Assembly: GCA_039818825.1 (NCBI GenBank)
Contig: JBCBTD010000005.1
Coordinates: forward strand, 50,054 to 114,053
Length of the DNA: 64,000 bases
From: JBCBTD01 sp039818825
Lineage (GTDB): Bacteria > Pseudomonadota > Alphaproteobacteria > Geminicoccales > Geminicoccaceae
Reading direction: 5' to 3'
Positions 61,096 to 64,000 of this stretch are shown here, piece after piece. Within the stretch, counting starts at the first letter, position 1; each line of letters starts with the position of its first letter. Below the pieces are notes generated by a model, which was not told where the DNA came from, did no database searches, and saw nothing but the letters and a program-made list of their open reading frames with translations. Both the position numbers and the translations under genes were made by a program.

Positions 61096-61847
61096 CGGTC
61101 CACTTCATCGGTGCCGGGCCCGGTGCGCCCGATCTCGTCACCGTCCGCGGCCTGAAGCTGATCCAAGTGGCGCCGGTGATCCTCTACGCCGGCTCGCTGG
61201 TGCCTCGCGAGCTGCTGGCGGAGGCGCGGGCCGACGCCAGGGTGGTGGACACCGGCTCGCTCGACCTCGGCGCCATCGTCGCCGCCATCGCCGAGGCCGA
61301 TGCGCAGGGCCACGACGTGGCGCGGGTCCACTCGGGCGACCCGTCACTCTACGGCGCCATCGCCGAGCAGATGCGCCGGCTCGACGACCTCGGGATCACC
61401 TATGACGTCGTCCCAGGCGTTCCGGCTTACGCGGCAGCGGCAGCGGCGCTCAAGCGGGAGCTGACCCTGCCGGGAATCGCGCAGTCGGTCATCCTCACCC
61501 GCACGGCGGTCCGCGCGTCGTCGATGCCGGATGGCGAAACTCTGGCGAACTTCGCGCGCACCGGCGCGACCCTGGCCATCCACCTGTCGATCAACAACCT
61601 CGCCAAGGTCGTTCGCGAGCTGACCCCGCACTATGGCACCGACGCGCCGGTGGTCGTTGCCTACCGGGTCAGCTGGCCGGACCAGGCCTTCGTTCACGGG
61701 ACACTGGCGACGATCCGGGAGGCTGTGAAGGCAACCGGCATCACCCGTACCGCACTGATTTTGGTCGGCCGGGTGCTCGGTGAAGCCGCGTTCGACGACA
61801 GCCGCCTCTACGCCGCTGATCACCACCACGTCTGTCGCGAGCGCTGA
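61092..61847 (+). CDS. cobM: Precorrin-4 C11-methyltransferase
   Basis: This 251-residue SAM-dependent methylase has the classical marks HFIGAGPGAPDLVTVRG, LYAGSLVP, RVHSGDPSLYGAIAEQMR and VVPGVPAYAAAAAALKREL, then VILTRTAVRA and HLSINNLAKVV. It converts precorrin-4 to precorrin-5. The ATG at 61092 overlaps the fusion gene stop. It is the last gene of the corrin operon and ends four bases before the convergent diheme cytochrome gene. Confidence 0.96.
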   Translation: MTVHFIGAGPGAPDLVTVRGLKLIQVAPVILYAGSLVPRELLAEARADARVVDTGSLDLGAIVAAIAEADAQGHDVARVHSGDPSLYGAIAEQMRRLDDLGITYDVVPGVPAYAAAAAALKRELTLPGIAQSVILTRTAVRASSMPDGETLANFARTGATLAIHLSINNLAKVVRELTPHYGTDAPVVVAYRVSWPDQAFVHGTLATIREAVKATGITRTALILVGRVLGEAAFDDSRLYAADHHHVCRER

Positions 61848-61851
61848 CGCT

Positions 61852-63666
61852 CTACGGGATCGGCGGGTTGGGCACGGGCGCGACGCCGCAGAACTCCGCC
61901 GCGCAGGGCGGCAGGTCGGGCGTGGCGATGAGCGTCTCGTTGCCCTGGGTGGCCGCTGAGCCGCCGGTCCGGCATTCGCCGGTGAACAGGTCCCGGTTCG
62001 GATAGGGGGTCGTGTGGCCGTCCGTTAGGGCTTCCAGGAACGCGACGATTTGGTCCTCTTCGTCGTCCGTCAGTCCGAGATCGCCGATGGTGTCGTCGAC
62101 GTTGTTCGGGACTTCCGGCATCGGCCAGCAATCGACCCGTTCCGTCGTCCCGGCCGGGCAATTGCCAGACGTGACGGGATGAGCATGGACATCCCGCGTG
62201 TTGTAGAAGTGCACGAGCTGCTTCAGGCTCTTGATGTAGCCGTTGTGAAAGAAGCTCTTCTGAAAATAGGGCACGGGATCGCCGTTGGCGTCGGTGCGAC
62301 CCGCTTCGGTGGTCGGGCACTGCGAGGGCGTCATCGCAACGTTGCGGGCCGTCATCGTCTGCATGGCACCGTCGAAGTCGGGCGCGAGCTGAACCCAATC
62401 AACGTTCGGGTTGATGCCGTTCACGCCGCGCAAGAAGCTCCCCATGCCGAGATCGCGCAGGCCGAACCCAACCGGATTGGGCGTAAAACCAAAGGCGTCA
62501 GGCGTCGTCTCGTAGTACATCGGCCCCCGTGGGTTCAGGGGCACACCCAGGTTGACGTAGGTGAAGTCGGTGAACAACGGGGCGACGTCGCCTGGCGTGC
62601 CGCTGTCGCTTTCGCCATCCGCCAGCAGCGTCGACAAGCCGTCGAGGTGGCACGAGTTGCAGTTGGCCTTGCCACGAAAAAGCTCGTAGCCGGCCTGCTC
62701 GTCAGGCGTCAGCGTGTAGTCGCCGGCGAGATAGGCGTCGAACTTCGACGAGAACGCCGTAACCTCCGCTGTGCTCTCGTAGAACGACAGCGACTGACCC
62801 CAACGGTCGTAGGCGATCTCGGCGCGTAGGCGATCACCCGGGCTCAGCGGGATCGGCGTCACGCTGCCGCCGAACGTCGCTGCACCGGCCGGTGTCGCGC
62901 AGATCGCCTCGGTCTCTTCCGGCCAGTCGACGTCGAGGATGCCCTCACCCCAAACCGTCGCGAAAAGGTCGCGGTAGGGCGCCAGGGACAGCCGATAGGC
63001 AATGCACGCCATATCGGGGAAGCCCATCTCGTTGGCGCCGACCGGCGGATCGGTCGCTTGTTCGGCGTTCGGGTTCTGCAGCAGGAAGCCAGTGGCGCGA
63101 CCGTCCCAGAAATTGCCGCCGTAGAAATCCTGTTGTGCGGCATTGAACTGCAGGACGGGGAAGCGCGGCGCATAGGCGTAACGCATCGGCTTGCGATCCA
63201 ACGCGCGAAAGTGCGCCGATCCAGGATAGCCGACGGACGTGGCGTTCACGGATTGGATCGGGCCTTCGTACGCCGTGTACGGCATGTGGCAGAAGGCGCA
63301 GGCTTGGTTGCCGTCGACGGACATGGCCTCGTCGAAATTCATGAGCTCGCCGAGCAAGCTCACGGCTTGGTAGTCGGCTCCCGCAACGGCCTGCGGGCCG
63401 CCGTCGCCACGAGCGCTCGCGAGGTCTTCCCACTCCGTCATCGCCCGGTCGAACGCGACTTGCGTCTCGCGGCGAACCCGTTCGACCTCAGTGGCAAGGT
63501 CTGCCGGCAAGATCCCTGGCGGATAAGGATCGTAAAGCTGTCGCTCGGCGGGTGCCTCCGGTGACGCCGTTTGTGCGTCCGCAGGCACTACGAGCGCCGT
63601 GCCTGCGAGACTCAAGCCTACGAGGACCGTCAGTCCGCGCCAGTCGATCGAAAGCTCGGAGGTCAT
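61852..63666 (-). CDS. MauG/cytochrome c peroxidase-like diheme protein
   Basis: This 604-residue exported protein has a signal peptide (about 1-32 from the ATG at 63666) and two heme c motifs, ACAFCH and NCNSCH, in a MauG/CcpA-type frame: FDEAMSVDGNQACAFCHMPY, NFWDGRATGF and GKANCNSCHLDGL, then FFHNGYIKSLKQLVHFYNTRD. A C-terminal extension with several Cys ends in CGVAPVPNPP. Family members reduce peroxide or modify proteins with high-valent iron. An upstream TTG/GTG start (63702/63699) is possible but gives a poorer signal peptide. Its role beside the corrin operon is unclear. Confidence 0.88.
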   Translation of the reverse strand: MTSELSIDWRGLTVLVGLSLAGTALVVPADAQTASPEAPAERQLYDPYPPGILPADLATEVERVRRETQVAFDRAMTEWEDLASARGDGGPQAVAGADYQAVSLLGELMNFDEAMSVDGNQACAFCHMPYTAYEGPIQSVNATSVGYPGSAHFRALDRKPMRYAYAPRFPVLQFNAAQQDFYGGNFWDGRATGFLLQNPNAEQATDPPVGANEMGFPDMACIAYRLSLAPYRDLFATVWGEGILDVDWPEETEAICATPAGAATFGGSVTPIPLSPGDRLRAEIAYDRWGQSLSFYESTAEVTAFSSKFDAYLAGDYTLTPDEQAGYELFRGKANCNSCHLDGLSTLLADGESDSGTPGDVAPLFTDFTYVNLGVPLNPRGPMYYETTPDAFGFTPNPVGFGLRDLGMGSFLRGVNGINPNVDWVQLAPDFDGAMQTMTARNVAMTPSQCPTTEAGRTDANGDPVPYFQKSFFHNGYIKSLKQLVHFYNTRDVHAHPVTSGNCPAGTTERVDCWPMPEVPNNVDDTIGDLGLTDDEEDQIVAFLEALTDGHTTPYPNRDLFTGECRTGGSAATQGNETLIATPDLPPCAAEFCGVAPVPNPPIP

Positions 63667-63957
63667 GTCCGCCACACCGGATGAAAACTCGTTGCTCACC
63701 AATCCACGCGCTCGAGCGCGACGTCACTACGAAATCGCAACATCCCTGGCCGATCAAGGCCACGATGGTCCCGCGCGATGGCCATGACCACGCGTCAGGC
63801 TCTCGGCGTCACCAAGCCCGTTGACGTGCCTGCTCGCGCCAAACACTCATTGCGGAGCCGATGCACCGGCTCGGTCGGCCCCGTCATCGCCCGCGACGTG
63901 GGATCGAGAACGCCAGTCCGGCCGGACCAGGGCACTCGCCCACGCCAGGGGGACGCG
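63667..63957. other. Upstream region of the diheme gene, no recognised gene
   Basis: This 291-base stretch lies between the diheme cytochrome start and a possible partial gene at the right edge. Open frames here are Arg-rich with irregular third positions. No clear promoter, repeat or RNA was recognised. Confidence 0.45.
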
Positions 63958-64000
63958 TCAGCCGCCCAGGCGCTCGACCCGCGGCCGGCTGTCGCCATCG
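63958..64000 (-). CDS. Possible C-terminus of a gene cut by the right edge
   Basis: On the minus strand the frame is open from the edge to a TGA at 63958-63960 and encodes about 13 residues (DGDSRPRVERLGG) with GC-rich third positions. The piece is far too short to name a family; it may be chance. Confidence 0.25.
   Translation of the reverse strand, partial: DGDSRPRVERLGG

Overview
This is a GC-rich bacterial chromosome segment with strongly GC-biased third codon positions, dense operons and many 4-base start/stop overlaps (ATGA, GTGA, TTGA). EipB-like DUF1849, a HugZ-type protein, a cobN/cobO-type aerobic corrin cluster, a beta-keto acid cleavage enzyme, many sugar ABC transporters and a solitary triheme dehydrogenase-type cytochrome together point to a heterotrophic alphaproteobacterium. 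I cannot fix the family from sequence alone. No phage, insertion sequence or CRISPR array was seen. LAYOUT. 1-1495: end of an aromatic-acid/drug efflux operon (FUSC-type C-terminus, DUF1656, HlyD-type adaptor). 1612-4296: three coupled sugar genes (aldolase-like barrel, PfkB kinase, D-lyxose/mannose-type cupin isomerase). 4334-15656, minus strand: one long operon read from an ABC importer (ATPase, binding protein, two permeases) into an NTF2/SnoaL-like protein, an HpsN-like histidinol-dehydrogenase homologue, an SDR, a LacI repressor, a two-domain SnoaL-like protein, a double cupin and a MetE-like zinc protein; another double SnoaL-like gene is divergent (15735-16721). 16914-18644: Crp/Fnr regulator and LD-carboxypeptidase. 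18724-23677, minus: beta-keto acid cleavage enzyme, SDR, glpD, glpK. 24095-30710: an eight-gene coupled operon with a ribokinase-like kinase, a LacI-HTH/PfkB fusion, a ribose/fructose-type ABC importer, a phosphotriesterase-family hydrolase and a PF07090-type protein. 30722-30976: divergent tRNA-Gly(CCC) and tRNA-Lys(CTT). 31363-39468: mixed housekeeping and small-molecule genes (SGNH hydrolase, ribosomal protein L33, ROK kinase, XRE regulator, EipB-like protein, 2-hydroxyacid dehydrogenase, PhnD-like protein, nucleosidase, metallo-beta-lactamase fold). 39493-47152: HugZ-like, cobU, hemN, cobN, a small PD-(D/E)XK-like protein and cobO. 47166-53888: a break holding membrane proteins, a triheme cytochrome, a beta-propeller, a P450 and DUF2177. 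54137-61847: cobQ, cbiB, then cobH-cobL-cobI-cbiG/cobJ-cobM. 61852-63666: a MauG-like diheme cytochrome. HOW IT FITS. Two themes dominate: uptake and catabolism of several unidentified polyols or sugars, each with its own regulator, kinase or dehydrogenase, and adenosylcobalamin synthesis using the aerobic-type chelatase and adenosyltransferase. The most novel-looking parts are the LacI-HTH/PfkB fusion operon, the SnoaL/HpsN/double-cupin transporter operon, and the nuclease-fold-like protein between cobN and cobO.
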